This document shows, piece by piece, positions 53,727 through 62,465 of a DNA stretch of 64,000 bases. Origin of the DNA: Paenibacillus aceris. Its GTDB lineage: Bacteria; Bacillota; Bacilli; Paenibacillales; NBRC-103111. The translations under genes were made by a program, and so were the position numbers. How positions within the stretch are numbered: the stretch's first letter is position 1; every line of letters begins with the position of its first letter. Under the pieces are notes generated by a model, which searched no databases, was not told where the DNA came from, and worked only from the letters and a program-made list of their open reading frames with translations. The DNA is taken from positions 1 through 64,000 of the forward strand of contig NZ_JAGGKV010000010.1 of the NCBI RefSeq assembly GCF_017874035.1, in the 5' to 3' direction.

Positions 53727-53860
53727 CGACTAGCCACCTCTGAATCGTACTGGTATGTCCTAATTTTACTAAACCTGATCATAATAGGAAGGGCTCCTGC
53801 TGCCCGCCGATTGTACGGTAAGACAGCAAAGCCCTTTGGAAGGGATTTGACTCCCTAATA

Positions 53861-54070
53861 TTATTTCCACTTTTGGTTTTTCATCATTTGCTGCGCTTTG
53901 TTCAACTGCTGCTTATTCATGTTGTAACCCATTTGCTTGGCCATTTTGGCCAGCATTTCCGGATTGTTTTGCATAGCCTCAAGCTGTCTTTTCAAATAAA
54001 ATACGCCGATAAAGAATCCGCCGACTAAGCCCACAATTAAAGTGAGAATAGGAATAAGATAACTCCACAT
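53861..54070 (-). CDS. yneF: YneF family small membrane protein (UPF0154)
   Basis: A 69-residue protein with one N-terminal membrane helix (about 4-26, LIPILTLIVGLVGGFFIGVFYLKRQL) and a cytosolic tail NNPEMLAKMAKQMGYNMNKQQLNKAQQMMKNQK. Both parts match YneF in length and sequence. Function unknown across Firmicutes. A single gene between the HD-GYP gene and the TetR gene; a weak CCCTT..AAGGG inverted repeat follows it near 53830. Confidence 0.93.
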   Translation of the reverse strand: MWSYLIPILTLIVGLVGGFFIGVFYLKRQLEAMQNNPEMLAKMAKQMGYNMNKQQLNKAQQMMKNQKWK

Positions 54071-54161
54071 AACGTTGCCCCCTGCATGTGTTAATAGGTT
54101 AGATTGCTTGCCTTATCATACCATTTCTGCTGATGGCTTTACAAATGACTTAGCCATAAAA

Positions 54162-55193
54162 TCAAAGGATTTGTTCAATGAAAACCGTTGTATGTTTAGC
54201 CAGATCTATTTCCTTAATATCCAGCTCCCTGTCCGCCTGATCCTGCTTCACGATTCTCACAATCGGACGGCTTGGGAGTCCGCGATGCTGGCCGACGACA
54301 ACGCCGGTTTGCCGGTTCGATAATCGAACTGAAGCTCCTGTCGGGTAGATGGAGATGGTTTTCAGAAAATGTATTAAGACCTCCCGATCCAGCTTCGTTC
54401 CCGCCAACGCCATCATATGCTCGCAAGCTTCATACGGCAGCATACGGCGCCCTACGGAAGTATCGAAAAGCAAATTATCGTACATATTCGCAACCGCTGT
54501 AATTTTGGCATAGATATGAATTTCGTCACTGGTCAAGCCTCTCGGAATGCCCATGCCATCTAGTGCCTCATGATGTTGAAAAGCGACATGAGCGATGAGC
54601 AAACTGAATTCACGTTTGGTCTTCAAAAGCTCGAATCCGCGCCATGTATGGTGCCTTTTTCTGTCAGACGATTCATCGTCGTAGGTAAGCTCAACCTTCC
54701 CCACATCATGCAAAAGAGCACCCACGGCAAGCTCTTTCAACTGCGTCGCATTGAACCCCATATTAATTCCTATGAGCACCGCCATCATGCAGACGTTCGT
54801 CGCATGGACATACATCTCATTATCCTTCGTCCGAATGTCCGTCAGTTGGACGAGCACATCACGATTTTTCATAACCTCATCAAGCAAAGTATTGATCGAA
54901 ATGCTCATAGCGCGAGTGTCAAATTCCTTGCCGGACTGGATCGCAGCGAAGGTTTGCCCCATTCGCTGCATGACGATACGTTTCGTTTCATTTGAAACGA
55001 TTTCGGGAATCTCCACATCCTCCATGTTCGGGTCTTTGATGTAGATCATCGTAACACCAATCCGTTTGAGCGTATTGATCATGAATACCGTTAACTGGAC
55101 GCCTTCTGAAAGCAAAATAGAACCATTGCTGGCAAAAATCGTGCGCCCCAAATATTGACCCGACTCAACGGAATCCAAATGTACGTATTTCAT
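54162..55193 (-). CDS. HD-GYP-related phosphohydrolase
   Basis: A 343-residue protein. An N-terminal DUF3391-like part (residues 1-100) is followed by an HD domain: VHATNVCMMAVLIG, ALLHDVGKVELTYDD, HHTWRGFELLK, and VAFQHHEALDGMGIPRGL. HD-GYP enzymes hydrolyse cyclic-di-GMP, but here the third signature reads GMGIPRG, with Ile in place of the GYP tyrosine, so activity should be tested. SD GGAG lies eight bases before the ATG at 55193, so the in-frame GTG at 55202 is not used. It is last in a ntdP-lepB-queG-ogt cluster. Confidence 0.9.
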   Translation of the reverse strand: MKYVHLDSVESGQYLGRTIFASNGSILLSEGVQLTVFMINTLKRIGVTMIYIKDPNMEDVEIPEIVSNETKRIVMQRMGQTFAAIQSGKEFDTRAMSISINTLLDEVMKNRDVLVQLTDIRTKDNEMYVHATNVCMMAVLIGINMGFNATQLKELAVGALLHDVGKVELTYDDESSDRKRHHTWRGFELLKTKREFSLLIAHVAFQHHEALDGMGIPRGLTSDEIHIYAKITAVANMYDNLLFDTSVGRRMLPYEACEHMMALAGTKLDREVLIHFLKTISIYPTGASVRLSNRQTGVVVGQHRGLPSRPIVRIVKQDQADRELDIKEIDLAKHTTVFIEQIL

Positions 55194-55209
55194 AGGATTC
55201 ACTCCACTG

Positions 55210-55782
55210 TTAGTTATTGTTTGGATCCGTATTAGGGAGATCTAATCGCTTTAAACGTTCTAAATTAAGCAAGGATATTTTCATATCCAGGCCTCCGGCG
55301 TAACCAATAAGATCGCCGCTTGCGCCAATGATACGATGGCATGGAATAATCACCGGAACCGGATTCTTGTTATTTGCGCCGCCAACCGCTCTTACGGCTT
55401 TCGGGGACTGAATCGCTTCGGCAATATGTTTATAAGAAGCAGTCTCTCCGTAAGGAACGGAAAGCAGTGCAGTCCATACTTTTTTCTGAAACTCCGTTCC
55501 CTTCAAATCCAGTTCCCCATCAAAGCTCAACCGTTCGCCTCTAAAATACTCCTCCAGCTGCTCCACAACTGGCGCCAGACTGGAAGCATGCTCTTGCAGC
55601 TGCGTCTGCTTGCCGAACCAGCGTGCCGCCCATTCCTGCAGCCCCTCCTGATTCTGAGCCATAGTACCGAAAGCGACGCGGCACAGTCCCTTGGATGTCG
55701 CGACAAGAACTAAAGGACCGATGGGCGAAGTGATCTCCTTATAAAACAGGACATTCGAAGCATCCTGATGGAATTGTGTCAT
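55210..55782 (-). CDS. ogt: Methylated-DNA--protein-cysteine methyltransferase
   Basis: A 190-residue suicide repair protein that removes methyl groups from O6-methylguanine. The acceptor is Cys148 in VIIPCHRIIGASGDLIGYAGG. The C-terminal DNA-binding part (GTEFQKKVWTALLSVPYGETASYKHIAEAI; VRAVGGANNKNP) is canonical. Its ATG overlaps the queG stop (ATGA), so translation is coupled. GGGAGAAGGA serves as ribosome-binding site. The N-terminal domain marks it as Ogt-type rather than an Ada fusion. Confidence 0.95.
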   Translation of the reverse strand: MTQFHQDASNVLFYKEITSPIGPLVLVATSKGLCRVAFGTMAQNQEGLQEWAARWFGKQTQLQEHASSLAPVVEQLEEYFRGERLSFDGELDLKGTEFQKKVWTALLSVPYGETASYKHIAEAIQSPKAVRAVGGANNKNPVPVIIPCHRIIGASGDLIGYAGGLDMKISLLNLERLKRLDLPNTDPNNN

Positions 55783-56978
55783 GTCGATTCCTTCTCCCCT
55801 ATGTTCGAGCTTTCTTGATGAATAATGGCTGCTACAGCCTTCTCAATATCCTGCTGCACAGCCGGCTCCTGTTCCGTTCCTTGGGCTTTGCTGAGCGCAG
55901 CCGCAGCGTCTTCGCCGCCTATCCGCCCCAGTGCCCATGCAACCGTTGCCCTGATCTCTGGCCGCGGATCGGTCCGCAGCAGCTCGCTTAGAACCGGCAC
56001 CGCGGTGCTGTCCTTGAAATTCCCCAGCGCAATGATCGCATTGCGCTGGATGGGCTTTTTGCCCCTCCAGGACGCCGCGATGCGTCCGTATTGCTCTTTG
56101 AAGTCCTTGTTCGTCATCGTGAGCAAGGGGATCAGAAGCGGCTTGACCTTCTCGGGGTCAGGCTCGAATTCCGGGTGATGCGTCCAGTTCATCCCCTTGT
56201 TCTTCGGGCAGACGATCTGGCAGGTGTCACAGCCGTAGAGCCGGTTGCCGATTTTGAGCTTAAATTCGTCATCAACATATCCCTTCGTCTGGGTGATAAA
56301 AGAGATACAGCGGGACGAATTTAGCTGTCCCGGGCCGACGAGCGCCCCTGTAGGACAGGCGTCGATGCATATCGTACAGTCCCCGCATTGATCCATCATC
56401 GGCGTATCGGGCCTGAACGGGATGTTCGTGATGATTTCGCCCAAATAGACCCACGAGCCCCATTCGGGGGTAATAACGGCTGCATTTTTGCCGGACCAGC
56501 CGATGCCGGCCCGCTCCGCGACAGCGCGGTCCACCAGCACGCCGGTGTCGACCATGCTTTGCAATCGCGCGTCAGGCACGCGCTCCGCGATAAAAGCTTC
56601 CAGCTTCGCGAGCCGGTCGCGAAGCACATCATGGTAATCGCTCCCCCAGGAGGAGCGCGAAATGATTCCCCGATACGCGCCCGGCTCGGATCGTGGCGGA
56701 TTCGCCAGCTTCGACGGGTATGCCACCGCGATGGAGATGATCGATCGCGGTGCGTCGAAGCTCAGCTCGGGATGCACCCGCTTCTCGATATCCGGCTCTT
56801 CGAAGCCGGATTCAAACCCCTTCTCGCGGTGGCGGAGAAGGATGTCTTTCAATTCCGTGAACGGATCCGCTGACGTGAAGCCGATCTTATCAATACCGAG
56901 GGACGGCGCGGCTTCCACGATCTCTTGTTGTAATTTGCTGATATCATCCTGTGTGGTTATCTCCATGGAAACCGCCAA
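55779..56978 (-). CDS. queG: Epoxyqueuosine reductase with HEAT repeats
   Basis: A 399-residue cobalamin-dependent Fe-S enzyme doing the last step of queuosine tRNA modification. Conserved: catalytic-region Asp150 in VDTGVLVDRAVAERAGIGWSGKN, a first 4Fe-4S motif CGDCTICIDACP (Cys198, 201, 204, 208), a second CDTCQIVCPKN, and C-terminal HEAT-like repeats (about 310-375: AIIALGNFKDSTAVPVLSELLRTD). The start is TTG at 56978, seven bases after AGGTGA; the ATG at 56966 lacks a good site. It lies 30 bases after lepB and overlaps ogt. The 5' two-thirds is GC-rich. Confidence 0.95.
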   Translation of the reverse strand: MAVSMEITTQDDISKLQQEIVEAAPSLGIDKIGFTSADPFTELKDILLRHREKGFESGFEEPDIEKRVHPELSFDAPRSIISIAVAYPSKLANPPRSEPGAYRGIISRSSWGSDYHDVLRDRLAKLEAFIAERVPDARLQSMVDTGVLVDRAVAERAGIGWSGKNAAVITPEWGSWVYLGEIITNIPFRPDTPMMDQCGDCTICIDACPTGALVGPGQLNSSRCISFITQTKGYVDDEFKLKIGNRLYGCDTCQIVCPKNKGMNWTHHPEFEPDPEKVKPLLIPLLTMTNKDFKEQYGRIAASWRGKKPIQRNAIIALGNFKDSTAVPVLSELLRTDPRPEIRATVAWALGRIGGEDAAAALSKAQGTEQEPAVQQDIEKAVAAIIHQESSNIGEKEST

Positions 56979-57008
56979 AACACCCTCACCTCACCTCTCT
57001 TCGTTCTG

Positions 57009-57614
57009 TTAAAGCTTCACGGCCATCGAAAATGGCCACAGCACATACTCGGCCCGGCCTTGAATCAGGCTGGCCGGAACTTCCCCGAACCTGCGACTGT
57101 CGGCACTTGCCGCTGCGTGGCGGTTATCGCCCATCACGAAGACACGCCCTTCCGAGATGCGCATCGGGCCGAAATCGCCGTCCTCGATGGGCGAATCGGT
57201 ATACGGCTCGTCGACCTTCTCGCCGTTTACATACAGAACGCCGTCTCGGCCCTTCACTTCGTCGCCTCCGACGGCCACAACCCTTTTCACCAAAAAAGGG
57301 TGATGGGTAAAGGCATACTCCTCCGTCTCCTTGAGAATGACAATCTCTCCGCGCTGAGGCGCCTTAAAATACGTAATGGCTTTGTTCACAAACAGCCATT
57401 CACCTTCTTGAAGGGTAGGATCCATCGAGTGACCGCGAACCGTGGACAAATTAAATCCAAACTGATGCACAAGAATAACGACAAGAAGAGCTACGAGAAT
57501 GGATTTCGTCCAGTCCCACAACTCATGGGTTAGGCTTCTTGCCTCTGCCTGATTGACGGACCTGGGCTGTGAAGCAGCTTGATTCGATTGATTTCTGCCT
57601 ACAAAGAAGCTCAT
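57009..57614 (-). CDS. lepB: Type I signal peptidase
   Basis: A 201-residue membrane protease with one membrane helix (about 36-56) and an extracytoplasmic catalytic domain. The Ser/Lys dyad is Ser63 (RGHSMDPTLQEGEWLFVNK) and Lys110 (PFLVKRVVAVGGDEV), and box E is MGDNRHAAASADSRRFGEV. SipS-like in size. It removes signal peptides from exported proteins. Its ATG directly follows the stop codon of the upstream ntdP-like gene, whose last codons hold its GGAGGAG site. It begins the lepB-queG-ogt-HD-GYP series. Confidence 0.96.
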   Translation of the reverse strand: MSFFVGRNQSNQAASQPRSVNQAEARSLTHELWDWTKSILVALLVVILVHQFGFNLSTVRGHSMDPTLQEGEWLFVNKAITYFKAPQRGEIVILKETEEYAFTHHPFLVKRVVAVGGDEVKGRDGVLYVNGEKVDEPYTDSPIEDGDFGPMRISEGRVFVMGDNRHAAASADSRRFGEVPASLIQGRAEYVLWPFSMAVKL

Positions 57615-58169
57615 CTAGGCTCCTCCGTTCCTATACTTTTCCCACTGCTCGTAATAATGCATCACCAAATCATCTTGAAAAGGTGGCTTGTCCGTGTTCA
57701 CCAACTCTAATACAGCGGCAAGCCCATCCTGCACCTTCGTTTCGACAAGCGTCGAATAGTGATAATTCAGTTTATGACGTTCATATTCATCTTGATCGAC
57801 GATATGCACGGAACGATCCGGCATTCGAATCACATCAAGGTCGTAGTCGATATAAGTCAACACTTGCTGAGTGATATACATGGGCGAAGCCACGTTGCAA
57901 TAATATCTCACGCCTGTATCTTCAATAAGGGCAACAATGTTAAACCATTGCTTGGGAATAAAAAATGAGACGCCCGGAATACGGCTGACCCATTCCTTGC
58001 CGTCAGCCTCCTGAATCTTCGTCTGGCTATTAATAAACACCATCATCTCTTGCTGGAGATGATCGAGATGAAGGATGTGCGGCGGCACCCGCCAATTCGT
58101 GAGCCACATCCGGTGTAAATGTCCGTCATGTTTGAAGCTTTTTATCACATAAGGCGCGAAATTATCCAT
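57615..58169 (-). CDS. ntdP: DUF402 nucleoside tri/diphosphatase (NtdP/YgaC type)
   Basis: A 184-residue soluble protein of the DUF402 fold, with ARTs such as GVSFFIPKQWFNIVALIEDTGVRYYCNVASP, LTYIDYDLDVIRMPD and DQDEYERHKLNYHY, including the acidic residues that bind metal in this family. B. subtilis YgaC (about 176 residues) is a nucleoside tri- and diphosphatase; Staphylococcus Sa1684/NtdP is similar. AGAGGAGC precedes the ATG. The gene ends directly against lepB, so the two are co-translated. Confidence 0.9.
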   Translation of the reverse strand: MDNFAPYVIKSFKHDGHLHRMWLTNWRVPPHILHLDHLQQEMMVFINSQTKIQEADGKEWVSRIPGVSFFIPKQWFNIVALIEDTGVRYYCNVASPMYITQQVLTYIDYDLDVIRMPDRSVHIVDQDEYERHKLNYHYSTLVETKVQDGLAAVLELVNTDKPPFQDDLVMHYYEQWEKYRNGGA

Positions 58170-58218
58170 GTCTCAAAGCTCCTCTATTGATAGCTGCCGA
58201 TAAGTTCCCCTATTATAT

Positions 58219-58268
58219 AGAAAAGCATATCTGACCCCCAATTGCAATGGCGGCACCGATATGCTTTC
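58219..58268 (-). terminator. Terminator of the GNAT gene
   Basis: Minus strand AAAGCATATC / GATATGCTTTT stem with inner GCC/GGGG pairing, 45 bases after the stop codon. Confidence 0.75.
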
Positions 58269-58310
58269 CTCAATTCATAGCTATTCAATTCCACTTCGTG
58301 TAAACCGTGA

Positions 58311-58742
58311 CTACACGCTGACTTTTTTCACAATGCTTAACCGATGTGCTGCACGGGAAAAATCTGATGTACTGTAACCTGCTGACTCATAAACAGGGAG
58401 TACAACTTCATTATGGACGTCGACCGTTACCATAATTTTGTTCACTTTCCGTTGGAGGAACCTCATTTTCATTGCTTCGATCAAAGCTTTACCGATACCT
58501 TTACGCTGATACTCTGTGGCAACTGCAATTCGATAGTAATAGCCGTTGTTGTTATCGATGGTGCCAATAATCATGCCCACGATTTCTGATTCTTCCTGTG
58601 CAACTAGCACAAGCTCCGTATCCCAAGAAAGTTGACGAGCAAATGCTTCCATCGTTTCCTCATAGCAGGTTTCCGACAAAACATCCTGTAAAAGTGATGT
58701 CACCAAAGACGTATCACCAAGCTGAAATGAACGAACATGCAT
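58311..58742 (-). CDS. GNAT-family N-acetyltransferase
   Basis: A 143-residue acetyltransferase with the acetyl-CoA binding signature YYYRIAVATEYQRKGIGKALIEAMK (motif A, about 77-100) and LVLVAQEESEIVGMIIGTI before it. The ATG at 58742 is six bases after GGGAGAG; a TTG 15 bases earlier lies within that site. The substrate cannot be inferred. It is a single gene with its own terminator. Confidence 0.92.
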   Translation of the reverse strand: MHVRSFQLGDTSLVTSLLQDVLSETCYEETMEAFARQLSWDTELVLVAQEESEIVGMIIGTIDNNNGYYYRIAVATEYQRKGIGKALIEAMKMRFLQRKVNKIMVTVDVHNEVVLPVYESAGYSTSDFSRAAHRLSIVKKVSV

Positions 58743-58789
58743 ACGGTTCTCTCCCAATCCCCTATTGATTTGTTAGGATTAATTTTATG

Positions 58790-58980
58790 GTATTTTAGTA
58801 AATACGACAAAAAAGGACGGAATCCTGCTGAAAATGTGTTAAAATTCACAAAAATCTTTGTTTTTTTCTAAAAACCTCTTGAAAGCGCTTAAATGCAAGC
58901 GTTTTCAACAAATTGCGCCTTAATCGTCTACTTTCGTATCGTTGCGTTGGACTAGAGATTCAGTCACTTTCTAACTCGTG
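58790..58980. other. AT-rich intergenic stretch, no gene seen
   Basis: Upstream region of the GNAT gene. It contains a GAAAGCGC / GCGTTTTC imperfect dyad near 58880-58910, which may be an operator. Nothing else is supported. Confidence 0.3.
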
Positions 58981-58994
58981 CGCGGGATGTGTGT

Positions 58995-59200
58995 TGAGGT
59001 GAGGTGGATTGGGAGTGTGCGTACGCGGGATGTACTTGTTTTACCAGTGTGTTGGTTTTGTGCATGTACCGGGCATATGTTTTAGCGAAAATGTGTTGGT
59101 ATTGAGCGTGTGCCAGACGTATGTTTTGGAGCCATTGTGTTGGAATTGTACATACGCGAGACGTAAGTGTCAGGCCAGTGTATGGGAGTGCGCGCCTAGA
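58995..59200. repeat. Degenerate 43-44 bp tandem repeat, about five copies
   Basis: Units share TGTGTTGG, then about 12 bases, then a (C/A)G(G/A)(C/G)(G/A)TATGTTTT-like segment. TGTGTTGG occurs at 59048, 59092 and 59136 (period 44); weaker copies lie near 59005 and 59179. Fully intergenic; the plus-strand ORF through it lacks a ribosome-binding site. Confidence 0.7.
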
Positions 59201-59214
59201 ACCCCGCCCCATTT

Positions 59215-59430
59215 TGGGAAACCTCGTTCCCTTATTTTGCCGAAAAGCTAAATTCGGCGGTTGAAGGGGAACTACAGGGGCTTATTTCGCCCCAATCCCC
59301 CAAATGCCTGTCCATCTGGAGAAATAACGGACCCTGTTCCCTTCCCATCGCACAAATGGCTGTTTTCGGCAAAACAGTGCCCTGCAGTTCCTCTAAATGC
59401 CCGTGAGGCATTGAGACGGAACGTCTCCGC
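59215..59430. repeat. Dispersed intergenic repeat, copy C (GGAACTACAG core)
   Basis: Contains GGGGAACTACAGGGGCTTATTT, an inverted GAAATAACGG..CCCTGTTCCC, TGGCTGTTTTCGG and an inverted CCTGCAGTTCC. These modules match copies A (10271-10455) and B (17918-18008). Confidence 0.65.
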
Positions 59431-59433
59431 ACG

Positions 59434-59465
59434 AAAAAAAGGGGCAAGCTCCGCTTACCCCTTTC
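59434..59465 (-). terminator. Terminator of the MFS gene
   Basis: Minus strand AAAGGGGTAAGC / GCTTGCCCCTTT hairpin and T run, 20 bases after the stop. Confidence 0.9.
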
Positions 59466-59484
59466 CTGCAACTATAGCTAGCAG

Positions 59485-60687
59485 CTAGGTCACACTTGAT
59501 TCCACGAGTGCCTGCTTAGGCCCCCGATATTTGTAGAAAAACGCGACACCAATGAGCGCCAGACCATTTATGGCAAAAACGAGTGGAATTCCGAGCCAGC
59601 CGCCCAAGAAACCGCCGATGATCGGCCCGCTCATCGTTCCTAATTGCGTAGCGGATTGATTCAAGCTAAATGCCCTGCCCCGAAAGCTGGGATCAGTGAA
59701 CTTCACAATTAATGCGTTCAGCGCCGGATAAACTGCCGCAAAGAATAGCCCATAGCTGAACCTCAAAATACCGAATGCCAGCAAATGATGGGTGCCCAGC
59801 TGCAGCAGATTCCCGATACCGCCGCCCAACAGTCCGATGAACAGCGTTTTGGAGTAGCTGAATTTCTGCCCAAGCTTGCCCCATCGCGGCGCGGCGATGA
59901 CTGTCGCTACGCCGACTGCCGAGAAAATGATGCCCGAGCTTAGGGACGCGGAGCTTTGGCTGCCTCCCATTTGTAAAACATAGATGGTTAGCAGCGGCTC
60001 AACGATCATGACGGAGGTCGCTACCAACATGGTGACGCCGAGGATAGCCATAAAAGATCTATTATGCACAGCCGACTTCAAATCATCCAGGACGCCGGAC
60101 CTCACAGCCGAGCGATTGAAGTTTTTTTCCTTGGCGCCGAACAGCCCGATGAAAGCCGCAACCAAGACGACACAGCCGGAAACGAGGAAGGACTCCCTGT
60201 TCCCTACCCAATGGCTGACAAAGCCGCCGACCAGCGGGCCGATCACGCTTCCGGCTGCGCCTGCCGTCGACATGACGCCAAGGGCATACCCGACTTCTTT
60301 CTCCGGCGTATTCGTGGCGACCAGCGCAATCGAGGCAGGAACGAAGCCGGCTAGCAGCCCCTGCAAAATTCGAACAACTAAGAAAAGATAAGGATCGTGA
60401 ACGAAAAAGGTCGCAAAATAAAGAACGCTTAAACTGAACCCCGAACGGATGAGCATCGGTTTGCGACCATATTTGTCGGCAAGCGATCCCCAGTAGGGTG
60501 CAATTAAAGCGCTGGCTAAAAAGGTGATGCCAAATGTAATGCCTGACCATGCTTCGAGCCCTTTATCAATCCCGAGCTCCGTGTGCAGGAAAATCGGCAA
60601 GAACGGAATGGAAATGGTATAGGCCATCCCGCAGAAAAAAACACCGATCCATAACGTAACCAGATTTCGCTTCCAAGAAAATTCCAT
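59485..60687 (-). CDS. MFS transporter, probable drug efflux (MdtG/Bcr-like)
   Basis: A 400-residue transporter with 12 predicted membrane helices. MFS motif A is GSLADKYGRKPMLIRSG after helix 2, and the drug:H+ antiporter motif C-like GYALGVMSTAGAAGSVIGPLVGGFVSH in helix 5 marks an exporter. SD GGGGGAAAG precedes the ATG at 60687; the open frame upstream has no matching site. The substrate is unknown. It is a single gene between terminators. Confidence 0.93.
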   Translation of the reverse strand: MEFSWKRNLVTLWIGVFFCGMAYTISIPFLPIFLHTELGIDKGLEAWSGITFGITFLASALIAPYWGSLADKYGRKPMLIRSGFSLSVLYFATFFVHDPYLFLVVRILQGLLAGFVPASIALVATNTPEKEVGYALGVMSTAGAAGSVIGPLVGGFVSHWVGNRESFLVSGCVVLVAAFIGLFGAKEKNFNRSAVRSGVLDDLKSAVHNRSFMAILGVTMLVATSVMIVEPLLTIYVLQMGGSQSSASLSSGIIFSAVGVATVIAAPRWGKLGQKFSYSKTLFIGLLGGGIGNLLQLGTHHLLAFGILRFSYGLFFAAVYPALNALIVKFTDPSFRGRAFSLNQSATQLGTMSGPIIGGFLGGWLGIPLVFAINGLALIGVAFFYKYRGPKQALVESSVT

Positions 60688-60820
60688 GTGCTTTCCCCCT
60701 GATGTTTCATATTGCACTTGCGTGCTCAACGATTCTCCCATTCTCCCGAGTACCCTGCTTGCGATAACGTTATTTTATCATCTTTCGCCCGATAGTAGAA
60801 ATTTTGGATTCATGATGCAC

Positions 60821-60862
60821 AAAAAGAGGTTGTCCCAACAGCGGCTTTGGACAACCTCTTCC
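60821..60862 (-). terminator. Terminator of ktrB
   Basis: Minus strand AAGAGGTTGTCC / GGACAACCTCTT stem, TTTTT tail, 36 bases after the stop. Confidence 0.92.
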
Positions 60863-60898
60863 CCCTCGTAATGCCTCCGAGGTTCTGTATGTACAGGC

Positions 60899-62254
60899 TT
60901 ATCCAATTGTAATTTTACCCTCCGGGTAGCGGAAATGCTCTTTCTCCGGAAGTGGAATCAATATGTAGGCGAGCGTGACAGGGCCAAGCCGTCCAACGAA
61001 CATCAGAATGACTAGAAACACTTTGCCGAATTCCGTCAACTGCGACGTTAATCCTAACGACATCCCCGCGGTGGCATAAGCCGATGTGACCTCAAACAAT
61101 ACGCCAAGGAACGGAAAGCTCTCTGTTATCGTGAGTACGATGGTTGAAACGACAATTAAAGAGAAGGAGAGCAGCGTAAATGTAATCGCCTTATAAATAC
61201 GGTCTTTTGAAATACGCCGGCGAAACAGCACAATCTCCTCATTGCCCCTCATCATCGCGATCACCGCGCCGACGAGAATGACGAAAGTCGTCACCTTGAT
61301 GCCTCCGCCGGAGGAACCGGGCGACGCTCCGATAAACATCATAATAATGATGAAAAACTGCGTCGCCTGCCGCATCGAAGGAATATCGATTGTATTAATG
61401 CCCGCTGAGCGGGACGACACCGACTGCAGCAGCGAGCTGAGCAGCTTGCCCATGGCGGAGAGAGGCTGCAGGGTATGCGTGTTAGTGAACTCGAACACAA
61501 GAATGACTAGTGCGCCAATGAAAATTAGTGCCGCGGATGCGCTGAGCACAACCTTGCTGTGCAGAGTAAGCTTTTTATTCTTGGGATATGTCAGCAAATC
61601 AGAGATCACGATAAACCCGATCCCGCCGAGAATGACTAGAATCATAGAAACAATGTTTACGAAAGGATCCTCGACATAATGCATCAGAGATCCTGGCCTG
61701 TCAGGCAAGCTGCCGAACAGATCGAACCCGGCATTGTTGAAAATCGAGATGCTGTGGAAGATGCCAAAGTACACGGCCTGACTTATCGGCAGTTCAAACG
61801 ACCAACGGATTGCAAACAGCACCGCGCCTGCCAGCTCAATGTAGAGTGCGTAGATGAGCACTTTGCGAACAAGCCTAACGATTCCTTCCGTGGACTCATG
61901 GTTCATCGCTTCCTGCAGAATAAGACGCTCTTGGAAAGAGATACGCCTGCGCAGAACTAGCGCAATAAGCGTGGACATGGTCATAAAGCCAAGACCGCCG
62001 ATTTGAACAAGCAGAATAAGTACAACTTCCCCAAAGGCTGATAAATGCGCCCCTGTATTAATCACAGACAGCCCGGTTACACAGGTGGCGGAGGTCGCCA
62101 TAAACAGGGCGTCGGTCCACATCATTTTGCCTTCCCCCGATAACGAAACCGGTAATGACAGCAGGACAGCCCCGGCCAAGATCATCAGGATAAATCCAAG
62201 AGCCAGAACCTGAGGCGGACTTAAGCGAAATTTCTTTTTCGGATTATTTATCAT
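60899..62254 (-). CDS. ktrB: KtrB/TrkH-family potassium uptake channel subunit
   Basis: A 451-residue membrane protein with four pore repeats (M1-P-M2). Selectivity-filter-like strands are visible: TSATCVTGLSV, SIFNNAGFDLFG, SSRSAGINTI and TSAYATAGMSLGL, with the gating-loop-like GASPGSSGGGIKVTTF. It imports K+ with Na+ coupling when joined to a KtrA/KtrC cytosolic ring. No ktrA gene is adjacent, as with the KtrCD pair of B. subtilis, so the partner is encoded elsewhere. Its promoter is clear; no c-di-AMP riboswitch is visible. GGAG lies nine bases before the ATG. Confidence 0.95.
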   Translation of the reverse strand: MINNPKKKFRLSPPQVLALGFILMILAGAVLLSLPVSLSGEGKMMWTDALFMATSATCVTGLSVINTGAHLSAFGEVVLILLVQIGGLGFMTMSTLIALVLRRRISFQERLILQEAMNHESTEGIVRLVRKVLIYALYIELAGAVLFAIRWSFELPISQAVYFGIFHSISIFNNAGFDLFGSLPDRPGSLMHYVEDPFVNIVSMILVILGGIGFIVISDLLTYPKNKKLTLHSKVVLSASAALIFIGALVILVFEFTNTHTLQPLSAMGKLLSSLLQSVSSRSAGINTIDIPSMRQATQFFIIIMMFIGASPGSSGGGIKVTTFVILVGAVIAMMRGNEEIVLFRRRISKDRIYKAITFTLLSFSLIVVSTIVLTITESFPFLGVLFEVTSAYATAGMSLGLTSQLTEFGKVFLVILMFVGRLGPVTLAYILIPLPEKEHFRYPEGKITIG

Positions 62255-62289
62255 TTCAGACAGCTCCGTACATAAATAAGTTTGCGATA

Positions 62290-62318
62290 ATTGTATAATT
62301 TGGTAGAAGCGATGTAAA
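62290..62318 (-). promoter_or_regulatory. Promoter of ktrB
   Basis: Minus strand TTTACA (62313-62318), 17-base spacer, TACAAT (62290-62295), about 30 bases before the start codon. Confidence 0.75.
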
Positions 62319-62465
62319 GAACTGTCAGTTTTTCAGGATTATTGCCTCTACATAGATCTTTCCACCTAAAATATTAATTGAAATAGGCAGGAATAGACCT
62401 GCTCCTGGTAGAAACGTTTCAATTGGAATCTTGAGTTAAGCCCTGTACCGGAGGTAGTTTTGGCA

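Noticed and set aside
59009-59251. Plus-strand ORF of 80 codons through the 43-44 bp repeat
   Set aside because: No ribosome-binding site, Cys-rich repeat translation, ends in a dispersed repeat; best explained as non-coding.
62255-62460. c-di-AMP (ydaO) riboswitch before ktrB
   Set aside because: The promoter lies only about 30 bases before the start codon, leaving no room, and no aptamer motif is visible.
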